Origin: Flavobacteriales bacterium | GTDB taxonomy: Bacteria > Bacteroidota > Bacteroidia > Flavobacteriales > Crocinitomicaceae | Direction: 5' to 3' | Assembly: GCA_947375085.1 (NCBI GenBank) | Contig: CANCEQ010000205.1 | Span: 1 to 5,668, forward strand | DNA length: 5,668 nt | Shown: positions 1 through 5,668 of the stretch, piece by piece | Layout: each line of letters begins with the position of its first letter | Numbering within the stretch: position 1 is the stretch's first letter | The notes under the pieces: model-generated | The model's input: only the letters and a program-made list of their open reading frames with translations | What the model was told of the DNA's origin: nothing | The model's database searches: none | Made by a program: the position numbers and the translations under genes

Positions 1-41
1 TTTCCTTTAATACATTCTTTTACAAGTGTAGAATCATCCAT
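1..41 (-). CDS. N-terminal fragment of a probable ECF-type sigma-70 family RNA polymerase sigma factor (cut by window edge)
   Basis: Reading leftwards from an ATG at 41-39 gives 13 complete codons, MDDSTLVKECIKG, and then AA, so the next residue is N or K. The pattern 'D..LVKECIKG(N/K)' matches how many Bacteroidota extracytoplasmic-function sigma factors begin, at the start of the sigma-70 region 2 helix (typically E/D-L-V-x-x-C-x-x-G-[ND]). Such proteins direct RNA polymerase to a small regulon, often together with a membrane anti-sigma factor. The frame is open upstream to a stop at 77-75; ATG 41 is its first ATG, and a GTG at 50-48 is the only nearby alternative. The gene is divergent from the TlpA-like gene, with 105 bp between the two starts. 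The identification rests on 13 residues and is an inference; any short ORF could look similar by chance. Confidence 0.55.
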   Translation of the reverse strand, partial: MDDSTLVKECIKG

Positions 42-146
42 AGTACACACAACGTTAGAAAGACGTATCTTTTGTTAATAAAGTTGCATACTGTTCAAAA
101 CACATAAAAAAGAATTATTTTTAGAATTTGTAAACCAAAGATAACA

Positions 147-1358
147 ATGGAATTTATATTCTTTTCGCTCTTCTTCATTTCTAATTGCATTTTTGCACAG
201 AAAAATTCTTTTCAATTAAAAACAGGAGATTGGACAGGGAAACTTTCACTAAATGAAAACGACCAAATTCCCTTTAAATTTTCAGTAGAAAAAGAGAAAA
301 AACAATATGTCTTTTCAATTTATAATGCGGAAGAAAAAATCGTGTTAAAAGAGATTGAATTTGCGAACGATTCTGTTTCGGCTACTTTTTCTGAATACAA
401 TTCGAAGTTGATTTTTAAAATCACCCCGACCGAACTGATTGGTTCTTGGGTAAATATGAACAAGAAAAATGCACGCATTCCTTTCACTGCGACTTATGGT
501 TATGCTTCTCGTTTTGAAAAACAGTCAACCGAAAAGCCACATAATGTGGATGGGAAATGGAAAATCTTTTTCAATCCAAATTTGAAATCGGAATTCATTG
601 CAATGGGCTTTTTTCACCAAAAAGACGAAGCTGTAACAGGTACATTTTTAACCGAAACGGGCGATTTTCGATTTTTAGAAGGAAATCAATTTGGGAAAGA
701 ATTAATGCTTTCTTGTTTTGATGGTTCGCACGCTTATTTATTCAAAGCAACGATTGAAAACGATTCTATTTTCGGACGTTTCTTAAGTGGAAAAACCTAC
801 GAAGGGACTTGGAAAGGAAAGAAAGACGATGCCTTTGAACTTACTGATCCGTATGCCTTAACGAAAGTAATTTCAACACAACCTGTCGAATTTACAGCCA
901 AAAATTTAGATGGTTCTGATTTCCATTTTCCATCTGAAACTTACAAAAACAAGGTGACGATTCTACAAATAATGGGTACTTGGTGTCCGAATTGTTTGGA
1001 TGAAACGCGCTTTTACAAAGAATTATACGAAAAATACCACGATAAAGGATTGGATATCATTGCGATCGGTTTTGAAGCAGGAGATGATGTAGCAATTAGC
1101 ACAGCCAAACTACAGAAGTTCAAAACAAGAAATGGAGTCGATTTTACCTTTGTGTTAGGTGGTTCTTCCAATAAAAAAGCAGCCTCCGATTTATTCCCAA
1201 TGGTGGATGGTGTAAAATCTTTCCCCACTTCTTTCTACATCGGAAAAGATGGAACGATTCAAAAGATTTATACAGGATTTAATGGTCCGGGTACAGGGAT
1301 TTATTACGAGAAATACGTGGAGGAGACGTATAAGGTGATTGAGGGGATGTTGAAGTAA
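147..1358 (+). CDS. Exported TlpA/ResA-like thioredoxin-fold protein with beta-rich N-terminal region
   Basis: This 403-residue protein probably acts outside the cytoplasm as a thiol-disulfide oxidoreductase. Residues 1-18 form a hydrophobic signal peptide ending in IFAQ, with likely signal peptidase I cleavage beside that alanine. Cys14 (ISNC) is a poor lipobox, so a lipoprotein is less likely. Residues 26-106 and 135-228 each look like beta-strand-rich modules with G-x-W starts and may be a degenerate duplication. The TlpA/AhpC-TSA domain covers about 246-403: active site W279-C280-P281-N282-C283, cis-proline P360 in SFPTSFYI, then the usual 'GKDGTIQKIYTGF' strand. The TlpA family reduces disulfides, for example in cytochrome c maturation or under oxidative stress; the substrate here is unknown. 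ATG 147 is the first ATG after an in-frame stop at 105-107. The signal peptide is odd in starting MEF, with no positive charge. It is convergent with the next gene, 20 bp away, and no terminator is visible between them. Confidence 0.88.
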   Translation: MEFIFFSLFFISNCIFAQKNSFQLKTGDWTGKLSLNENDQIPFKFSVEKEKKQYVFSIYNAEEKIVLKEIEFANDSVSATFSEYNSKLIFKITPTELIGSWVNMNKKNARIPFTATYGYASRFEKQSTEKPHNVDGKWKIFFNPNLKSEFIAMGFFHQKDEAVTGTFLTETGDFRFLEGNQFGKELMLSCFDGSHAYLFKATIENDSIFGRFLSGKTYEGTWKGKKDDAFELTDPYALTKVISTQPVEFTAKNLDGSDFHFPSETYKNKVTILQIMGTWCPNCLDETRFYKELYEKYHDKGLDIIAIGFEAGDDVAISTAKLQKFKTRNGVDFTFVLGGSSNKKAASDLFPMVDGVKSFPTSFYIGKDGTIQKIYTGFNGPGTGIYYEKYVEETYKVIEGMLK

Positions 1359-1378
1359 TTTTTTAGTTCGCTACTCTA

Positions 1379-2392
1379 TCACTTCCCAGAATTCAACTCT
1401 TCCATAATCTCAGAAAAAACAGCAACCGATTTTATTCGGTTTTTCAAATCAAATACGTGTGTTGCAACCATCAATTCATCAACACCCGTATTTTCAATAA
1501 ATGCTTTGACTTTCATTTTGACAGTTTCCTTGCTGCCGATAAAAGCATATTTCGTCATTTGTTGCACGGCGTATTGTTGGATAATTCTTCTAAATTCATC
1601 GGTTACCTCAAAAGGCGCTTCTAATGGACTTCTATTCCCTGTCAAAATTCCGATAACCCTTGAATAATAAGATGTTGAAAGAAATTCAGCTTCTTCATCG
1701 GTATCTGCTATAATGATTGAAAGTCCGGCGATGGTATATGGTTGAGTTAAAGCTTCAGAAGGTTTAAATTGACTTTTATAAATTGCCAATGCTTCCATTA
1801 ATTGTGCACTCGCAAAATGACTCGCAAAAGCATACGGCAATCCTTTCTCTGCTGCTAAATAGGCACTTGTCGTACTTGACCCTAAAATATACAACGGTAC
1901 ATCAACACCTTCAGCTACATTTGCTCGAACGTGTTGCTGTGCATTTTCTTTCGAAAAATACGTTTGAATTTTTTGAACTTCATTTGGAAAAGCCATCGCC
2001 GCTTCGTAAAAATCTGAACGTATAGCGCTAGCAGTTGCTTGATCCGTTCCAGGTGCGCGCCCTAATCCTAAATCAATTCTGTTAGGATACAATGTCCCCA
2101 ACGTTCCAAATTGTTCAGCGACAATAAGTGGTGAGTGATTGGGTAGCATTATACCTCCCGAACCTACTCGAATACGATTTGTTTCTTCAGCAATTTTACC
2201 GATCAAAATAGAAGTCGCACTACTCCCAATCGCATCCGAATTATGATGTTCCGCTAACCAATAACGTTTATAACCACTACGATCAGCAAGTTGAGCAATC
2301 GCCACAGAATCATCAAACGTTTGACGAAACGATTTCCCTTCAGAAACAACAGCAAGATCTAAAACGGAATAAGCAATTTCTTTGTGTAACAT
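1379..2392 (-). CDS. LLM-class flavin-dependent oxidoreductase (luciferase-like monooxygenase family, YhbW/MsnO8-like group)
   Basis: A complete 337-residue cytoplasmic protein of the bacterial luciferase-like superfamily, whose members have a TIM-barrel fold and use reduced FMN to oxidise small molecules with O2. Family signatures are visible in order: LDLAVVSEG near the N-terminus (11-19), YWLAEHHN (44-51), the strand-loop IRVGSGGIMLPNHSPL (74-89), then the very typical VAEQFGTLGTLYPNRIDLGLGRAPGTD (91-117), and LGSSTTSAYLAAEKGLPYAFASHFA (170-194), which forms part of the flavin phosphate-binding region. Length and motifs fit the 'luciferase family oxidoreductase, group 1' proteins, which include E. 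coli YhbW; the substrate cannot be predicted. It is not a light-emitting LuxA/LuxB as far as can be judged, since there is no lux neighbour. A strong terminator lies between rpiB and this gene, so it is probably transcribed on its own. No Shine-Dalgarno sequence is visible before the ATG, which is normal in Bacteroidota. Confidence 0.93.
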   Translation of the reverse strand: MLHKEIAYSVLDLAVVSEGKSFRQTFDDSVAIAQLADRSGYKRYWLAEHHNSDAIGSSATSILIGKIAEETNRIRVGSGGIMLPNHSPLIVAEQFGTLGTLYPNRIDLGLGRAPGTDQATASAIRSDFYEAAMAFPNEVQKIQTYFSKENAQQHVRANVAEGVDVPLYILGSSTTSAYLAAEKGLPYAFASHFASAQLMEALAIYKSQFKPSEALTQPYTIAGLSIIIADTDEEAEFLSTSYYSRVIGILTGNRSPLEAPFEVTDEFRRIIQQYAVQQMTKYAFIGSKETVKMKVKAFIENTGVDELMVATHVFDLKNRIKSVAVFSEIMEELNSGK

Positions 2393-2452
2393 ACTTCAGA
2401 ACTATCTAACTGTAAAAGTAATATAATTGTTTGACTGTATTTTTTAAATTAA

Positions 2453-2485
2453 AAAACCGCTTCCTCAAATGAGCGAAGCGGTTTT
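2453..2485 (-). terminator. Intrinsic terminator after rpiB
   Basis: A perfect 11-bp stem pairs 2453-2463 (AAAACCGCTTC) with 2475-2485 (GAAGCGGTTTT). The 11-nt loop can extend the pairing further (CTCA against TGAG, with one bulged C). Read on the minus strand, the stem ends in a run of six T (2456-2451), the classic rho-independent form. It lies 44 nt past the rpiB stop and about 60 nt before the start of the flavin oxidoreductase gene, so it closes the metG-to-rpiB group. On the plus strand only four T follow, so termination in that direction should be weaker. Confidence 0.9.
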
Positions 2486-2529
2486 AAATATACTATCTAA
2501 TCAGTAAGAACTAATAGCTAATTTCTAAA

Positions 2530-2964
2530 CTAGCAACTAATCTTATCTACTCTATTTTGGTGTCTTCCTCCTTCAAAAGCAGTATTGAAGAAAATATCTA
2601 CAATCTCGATTGCTTCTTCTGTTGAGATGAAACGAGCCGGTAAAACCACAATATTTGCATTGTTATGTAAACGAGCTAATTCTGCGATTTCAGCTTTCCA
2701 ACAAAGGGCACTTCTTACTCCTTGGTGTTTGTTGGCTGTCATATTGATTCCGTTTCCTGAACCACAAATTAAAATTCCTTTGATACCTTCTGTTTCAACC
2801 ATAGAAGCAACAGGGTGAGCAAAATCTGGATAATCTACACTACTTTCTGAATGACATCCGAAATCTTTTAATTCGAATCCTTTCTCTGTTAAATACACTT
2901 TTAATGCTTCTTTTAACTCAAATCCAGCGTGATCTGCTCCAATTGGAATAATAACTTTTGACAT
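2530..2964 (-). CDS. rpiB: Ribose-5-phosphate isomerase B
   Basis: This 144-residue enzyme interconverts ribose 5-phosphate and ribulose 5-phosphate in the non-oxidative pentose phosphate pathway, in the cytoplasm. The RpiB/LacAB family pattern is complete: GADHAGFELK (9-18) with the substrate-binding Asp11-His12, VDYPDFAHPVA (43-53), the catalytic loop ICGSGNGINMTANKHQGVRSALC (66-88) with Cys67 as the expected base, ARLHNNANIVVLPAR (97-111) with His100, and EGGRHQNRVDKI (131-142), whose arginines bind the phosphate. The length is usual for the family, and CGSGNG in place of the enterobacterial CGTG is a conservative Ser-for-Thr change. It starts at an ATG 35 bp after the DUF2200 stop and is the last gene before the terminator at 2453-2485. 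A close relative with a different substrate, such as allose 6-phosphate, cannot be fully excluded by motif alone, but RpiB is the simplest reading. Confidence 0.96.
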   Translation of the reverse strand: MSKVIIPIGADHAGFELKEALKVYLTEKGFELKDFGCHSESSVDYPDFAHPVASMVETEGIKGILICGSGNGINMTANKHQGVRSALCWKAEIAELARLHNNANIVVLPARFISTEEAIEIVDIFFNTAFEGGRHQNRVDKISC

Positions 2965-2999
2965 ACTTTTAATTTTTTGTAAAGGTAGAAATTAATCTT

Positions 3000-3365
3000 C
3001 TACCCTACTCTTAAAATCTTCTCCATTTTCTTTCCTTTTGCTAATTCATCGACCAATTTATCTAGGTAGCGAACTTGTTTCGTTAAAAGGTTTTCGATCT
3101 CTTCTATTCGGTAGCCACAAATAACTCCAGTAATTAAATGGGCTTGGGGAGGTAATTTCGCTTCTTGAAAAAATATTTCAAACGTCACTTTTCGATCTAT
3201 TAATTCTTGCAATTTTTGATCGTTAAAATGGGTCAACCAAGTGATCACTTGATGCAATTCTTCTTTTGTTCTGCCTTTCTTTTCTACCTTAGCTAAGTAA
3301 TGTGGATAAACTGAAGCAAAAGTTAATTTAGCGATTTTTTCATTGTGCTCGGGAGTTGTTTTCAT
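3000..3365 (-). CDS. DUF2200 family protein
   Basis: A 121-residue soluble protein that I recognise as DUF2200 from the conserved block KLTFASVYPHYLAKVEKKGRTKEEL (13-37), the ITWLTHFND segment (41-49), the FEIFFQEA stretch (62-69), and the characteristic C-terminal run LITGVICGYRIEEIENLL...VRYLDKLVDELAKGKKMEKILR (78-119). There is no signal peptide or transmembrane segment, so it should be cytoplasmic. The family has no established biochemical function. The length is typical, so the gene looks intact. The start is the ATG at 3365, whose MKTTPEHNEKI leader is consistent with family members. It lies between a gene of unknown function (45 bp upstream) and rpiB (35 bp downstream), all on the same strand. 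A possible promoter at 3384-3414 could transcribe it and rpiB separately from metG. No role should be inferred from rpiB proximity alone. Confidence 0.85.
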   Translation of the reverse strand: MKTTPEHNEKIAKLTFASVYPHYLAKVEKKGRTKEELHQVITWLTHFNDQKLQELIDRKVTFEIFFQEAKLPPQAHLITGVICGYRIEEIENLLTKQVRYLDKLVDELAKGKKMEKILRVG

Positions 3366-3383
3366 ACGCTAATATCGGTATGT

Positions 3384-3414
3384 GAAAATTACTTTTTGAA
3401 ATTGGATTTATCAA
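3384..3414 (-). promoter_or_regulatory. Candidate Bacteroidota-type promoter before the DUF2200 gene
   Basis: On the minus strand, TTG (3414-3412) is followed after 20 nt by TAATTTTC (3391-3384). The known Bacteroidota consensus is a TTG-containing -33 element, roughly 20 nt, then TAnnTTTG at -7. All fixed positions match except the last G. The -7 element ends 18 nt before the DUF2200 ATG, which would leave a leader of roughly a dozen nt. The TTG overlaps the stop codon of the upstream gene. In AT-rich DNA such matches arise by chance, so this is a candidate only. Confidence 0.33.
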
Positions 3415-3749
3415 TACTTACTCCTAAAATAAACCTTCATCGCCTCTCTTTTTAAAATTGCTTCAGCAATCGAAACTAAAAAATCAGGTTCTGTAATAAG
3501 ACTTAAAAATTGCTTTTCTGGAATGTCGATAGTATAGAGTAATTGGAGTAATCGTGTTTCTCCGAAAGGCATGATTTCTTTTAATTTCTCTTGTATAATT
3601 TCTTCTATCTTTTCTTTCGGCCAAGGGTCAAAAATGAAGTTTTCTGGAAATTCTAAATTAAATTTTGCGAAATCTTTGTGAATTTGTTGCTGTGTCTTTA
3701 AAACGAATTCTTCATTTGAGAAATAAGATATTAATGATTCATCGTTCAT
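3411..3749 (-). CDS. Small protein of unknown function downstream of metG
   Basis: A 112-residue protein (calculated from its ATG at 3749 to a TGA at 3413-3411) that I cannot assign to a named family. It has no signal peptide, membrane segment or cysteine, so it is probably a soluble cytoplasmic protein. The sequence is charged and predicted mainly helical: an N-terminal helix MNDESLISYFSNEEFVLKTQ, an aromatic/proline turn FPENFIFDPWPKEKIEEII (34-52), then KEIMPFGETRLLQLLYTIDIPEKQF (57-81) and a C-terminal helix ending REAMKVYFRSKY. The 'GETRLLQLLYTIDIPE' core has the look of a conserved segment, and codon use matches the neighbours, so it is very probably a real gene rather than a chance ORF. 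It sits 137 bp after metG, beyond the palindromic repeat, and 45 bp before the DUF2200 gene, in the same direction. Function unknown. Confidence 0.75.
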   Translation of the reverse strand: MNDESLISYFSNEEFVLKTQQQIHKDFAKFNLEFPENFIFDPWPKEKIEEIIQEKLKEIMPFGETRLLQLLYTIDIPEKQFLSLITEPDFLVSIAEAILKREAMKVYFRSKY

Positions 3750-3775
3750 AATTTGGAGTTAAATTGTAGTGGATC

Positions 3776-3877
3776 TAACCACGGAGTGCTCAGAGTTAAT
3801 TCACGGAGTAACACAGAGTTTTTCTTTTTTTTGAACTCTGTGGTACACTGTGTAAACTCATTTTCCCTCTGTGGTTA
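3776..3877. repeat. 102-bp imperfect palindromic intergenic repeat built from CAC(A/G)GAG units
   Basis: The outer arms TAACCACGGAG (3776-3786) and CTCTGTGGTTA (3867-3877) pair over 11 bp, with one G-T. The inner arms CACAGAGTT (3812-3820) and AACTCTGTG (3834-3842) pair perfectly over 9 bp around a T-rich 13-nt loop (3821-3833). Between them the arms remain partly complementary, for example GAG-TAC blocks at 3802-3810 and 3844-3852. The left arm contains four CACGGAG/CACAGAG-like units starting at 3780, 3789, 3802 and 3812, and the right arm carries their complements. Similar 'ccacagag...acacagag' arrays are a well-known type of dispersed intergenic repeat in bacterial genomes. It fills most of the 137-bp gap between metG and the next gene, starting 9 bp after the metG stop. 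In the metG transcript it could fold into a long hairpin. There is no T-run after the outer stem, so it is not a standard terminator. Confidence 0.85.
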
Positions 3878-3886
3878 AACAAAAAA

Positions 3887-5668
3887 TTATCGGATTGATC
3901 CCCCAGCTGAAAATTCTTTTTCTGGCGACATGAAACTCAATTTTCCTTCTTCGTTTTCGGCCATTAAAATCATTCCTTGCGATTCAATTCCTTTGATCAT
4001 TCTTGGAGCTAAATTCAACAATACGCTTACTGTTTTACCAACCACTTCTACTGGTGAATAATGTTCAGCGATTCCTGAAACAATGACTCTTTGATCAATT
4101 CCTGTATCAACTAAAAGCTTCAACAATTTATCTGCTTTCTTTACTTTTTCAGCTTCCAAAATCGTTCCTAATCGAATGTCTAATTTCGTGAAGTCTTCAA
4201 AATTAACGGTCTCTTTTTGCGGTTCAAGGGCTACTTCTACTTTCGCTTGCTCTTGTGCTACACTTTTTAATTTTTCCACTTCTGCTTCTACTATTGCATC
4301 TTCAATTTTGGCAAATAAGATACTTGGTGTTCCAATTGTTGCCCCTTCTTTTACTAAATTATCTTCTCCAGCTTTTGTCCAATCAGTTGAATTGAAATTT
4401 AAAAACTGTGACAATTTTGCTGCTGTTGCTGGTAAAAAAGGTTGTAAAACAATACTTAAATTGGCTGTTATTTGCAACGCAATATTCATAATTGTTTTTA
4501 CTCTTTCCACATCCGTTTTAACTAATTTCCACGGTTCTGTTTCAGCTAAATATTTATTTCCAAGTCGAGCTAAATTCATTGCTTCGGCTTGCGCATCTCT
4601 TAATTTGTAAGCATACACCAATTTCGAAATTCGAGCTGGTATTGCCTTCATTTCTTCTAATACTTTTGTATCTTCTTCCGTTAAAGCACCTTTTTCTGGT
4701 ACAATCCCTTCGTAATATTTATGCGTTAAAACCATTGCACGGTTCACGAAATTTCCTAAAATATCCGCTAATTCGCTGTTGATTCTTGTTTGAAATTCTT
4801 TCCAAGTAAACTCACTGTCTTTTGATTCTGGAGCTATAGATGTTAGAACATATTTCAATTCGTCACCTTTTTCTGGATAAGCCTCTAAATATTCGTGTAA
4901 CCAAACCGCCCAATTACGTGAAGTTGAGAATTTATCTCCTTCTAAATTTAAAAATTCGTAAGCTGGAACGTTATCTGGTAAAATTAAATTTCCGTGATCT
5001 CTCAATAAAATCGGGAAAATAATCGCGTGAAATACGATGTTATCTTTTCCAATGAAATGGACTAATTTACGATCACCTGTCCAGTAATCTTCCCATTTCT
5101 TGTTGTTATCCAACGCCCATTGTTTGGTCGCTGAAATATATCCAATCGGCGCATCTAACCAAACATACAATACTTTTCCTTCTGAATCTTTCAAAGGAAC
5201 TTTCACTCCCCAATCCAAATCTCTAGTCATCGCTCTTGGGTGTAAACCTCCGTCGATCCACGACATACATTGTCCATTAACTTGGTTTCTCCACAACTTT
5301 GGATCGTGTTGTTGAACTCCGTCTAATTTCCCTTCTTTAATCCACGTTCTCAACCAGTCTTCGTGACGATCCATTGGTAAATACCAGTGAGAAGTCGTTT
5401 TTAAAACAGGTGTTTTTCCGCTTAAAGTAGATTTTGGATTAATTAAATCCGTCGGACTTAAATCAGAACCACATTTTTCACATTGATCTCCGTAAGCAGA
5501 TGGATTTGAGCATTTTGGACATTCACCCGTAATGTAACGATCCGCTAAAAACTGACTGTAATCTTCGTCGTAATACTGTTCAGAAGTTTCTTGTGTCAAT
5601 TTTCCCTTTTCGTGTAAAACTTTGAAAAAATCTTGCGCCGTTTCGTGGTGAATAGGTGCAGAAGTTCT
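3887..5668 (-). CDS. metG: Methionyl-tRNA synthetase, N-terminus beyond the window
   Basis: This cytoplasmic enzyme charges tRNA-Met, including the initiator, with methionine. The visible part is 593 residues, beginning RTSAPIHHETAQDFF at the right edge; about 80-90 N-terminal residues with the HIGH signature lie outside, judging from the usual length near 680. The TTG at 5599 is not the start: the frame runs through it with typical MetRS sequence. Domains, numbered from the edge: zinc knuckle CPKC...CEKC (Cys50, 53, 63, 66; CX2C-X9-CX2C), YVWLDAPIGYISA (168-180) and HFIGKDNI (204-211) of the catalytic core, and KFSTS (246-250, bases 4933-4919) in the KMSKS position. The anticodon-binding helical domain follows, at about 260-430 with EPWKLVK (378-384), then a charged alanine/glutamate-rich linker (450-485), then a C-terminal Trbp111-like tRNA-binding domain (about 488-593) with FTKLDIRLGTILEAEKV and NLAPRMIKGIESQGMILMA. 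It ends at a TAA 9 bp from the palindromic repeat. Confidence 0.97.
   Translation of the reverse strand, partial: RTSAPIHHETAQDFFKVLHEKGKLTQETSEQYYDEDYSQFLADRYITGECPKCSNPSAYGDQCEKCGSDLSPTDLINPKSTLSGKTPVLKTTSHWYLPMDRHEDWLRTWIKEGKLDGVQQHDPKLWRNQVNGQCMSWIDGGLHPRAMTRDLDWGVKVPLKDSEGKVLYVWLDAPIGYISATKQWALDNNKKWEDYWTGDRKLVHFIGKDNIVFHAIIFPILLRDHGNLILPDNVPAYEFLNLEGDKFSTSRNWAVWLHEYLEAYPEKGDELKYVLTSIAPESKDSEFTWKEFQTRINSELADILGNFVNRAMVLTHKYYEGIVPEKGALTEEDTKVLEEMKAIPARISKLVYAYKLRDAQAEAMNLARLGNKYLAETEPWKLVKTDVERVKTIMNIALQITANLSIVLQPFLPATAAKLSQFLNFNSTDWTKAGEDNLVKEGATIGTPSILFAKIEDAIVEAEVEKLKSVAQEQAKVEVALEPQKETVNFEDFTKLDIRLGTILEAEKVKKADKLLKLLVDTGIDQRVIVSGIAEHYSPVEVVGKTVSVLLNLAPRMIKGIESQGMILMAENEEGKLSFMSPEKEFSAGGSIR

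Noticed and set aside
50..86. Divergent near-matches to TAnnTTTG (57-50 minus, TAACGTTG; 79-86 plus, TAAAGTTG) as promoters for the sigma-like and TlpA-like genes
   Set aside because: Each has a mismatch inside the TTTG core and neither has a -33 TTG at proper spacing.
159..204. Lipoprotein signal around Cys14 of the TlpA-like protein
   Set aside because: ISNC lacks a small residue at -1 and a typical lipobox leucine. Cleavage near IFAQ by signal peptidase I fits better.
1352..1385. GAAGT (1352-1356) / ACTTC (1381-1385) inverted repeat as a bidirectional terminator between the convergent genes
   Set aside because: A 5-bp stem with a 24-nt loop is too weak, and it lies within both coding ends.
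2413..2420. TACTTTTA on the minus strand as a -7 element for the flavin oxidoreductase gene
   Set aside because: It matches TAnnTTT at a plausible distance from the ATG, but there is no TTG at the -33 spacing and the region is very AT-rich, so chance is likely.
2509..2541. Short direct repeats ACTAAT / AGCTAA / AACTAG after rpiB
   Set aside because: The units are 6 bp, irregular and in AT-rich sequence; no array or origin-like arrangement emerges.
2980..2987. TACCTTTA on the minus strand as a -7 element for rpiB
   Set aside because: Same weakness: no TTG at the expected upstream distance. rpiB can be transcribed from upstream.
4176..4610. 144-codon plus-strand ORF opposite metG, and other plus-strand ORFs opposite metG, rpiB and the oxidoreductase gene
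   Set aside because: These are shadows of strong genes on the other strand. Their translations are low-complexity or compositionally odd, with no recognisable domain.
5597..5599. Apparent TTG start for the metG reading frame
   Set aside because: The frame stays open to the window edge, and the upstream codons (RTSAPIHHETAQDFFKVLH) read as ordinary MetRS sequence, so the TTG codes for an internal leucine.

Overview
The window reads as ordinary chromosomal DNA from an AT-rich member of the Bacteroidota, most likely class Flavobacteriia. Reasons are the Bacteroidota-style methionyl-tRNA synthetase (KFSTS in place of KMSKS, plus a C-terminal tRNA-binding domain), a secreted TlpA-like thioredoxin protein whose signal peptide ends in 'FAQ', the lack of clear Shine-Dalgarno sequences, and one candidate promoter of the TTG-N20-TAnnTTT type known in this phylum. 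The genus cannot be fixed from what is visible.

Layout. At the left edge (1-41, minus strand) are the first 13 codons of a gene resembling the N-terminus of an RNA polymerase sigma factor of the ECF type; it runs out of the window. It is divergent from a plus-strand gene (147-1358) for an exported TlpA/ResA-like thioredoxin-fold protein with a WCPNC active site and a long beta-rich N-terminal half. Convergent with that gene, only 20 bp away, is a luciferase-like flavin-dependent oxidoreductase (1379-2392, minus). All other genes are also on the minus strand. In transcription order they are metG (5668 to 3887, N-terminus outside the window), a conserved-looking protein of unknown function (3749-3411), a DUF2200 protein (3365-3000) and rpiB, ribose-5-phosphate isomerase B (2964-2530). 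A strong intrinsic terminator (2453-2485) follows rpiB and separates it from the oxidoreductase gene.

Non-coding content. No gene-free stretch exceeds 137 bp. The most notable non-coding structure is a 102-bp imperfect inverted repeat at 3776-3877, just after metG, built from repeated CAC(A/G)GAG units. It looks like a dispersed intergenic repeat and could fold into a long hairpin in the metG transcript. A possible promoter for the DUF2200 gene overlaps the stop codon of the gene before it.

How the genes relate. The minus-strand group combines translation (metG), sugar-phosphate metabolism (rpiB) and two small cytoplasmic proteins without known function. There is no obvious shared pathway, and the palindrome and internal promoter suggest the group is not one simple operon. 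I see no mobile gene, CRISPR array, RNA gene, phage module or defence module, and no convincing new multi-gene system. The items most worth a second look are the palindromic repeat, the duplicated N-terminal module of the TlpA-like protein and the two small uncharacterised genes.
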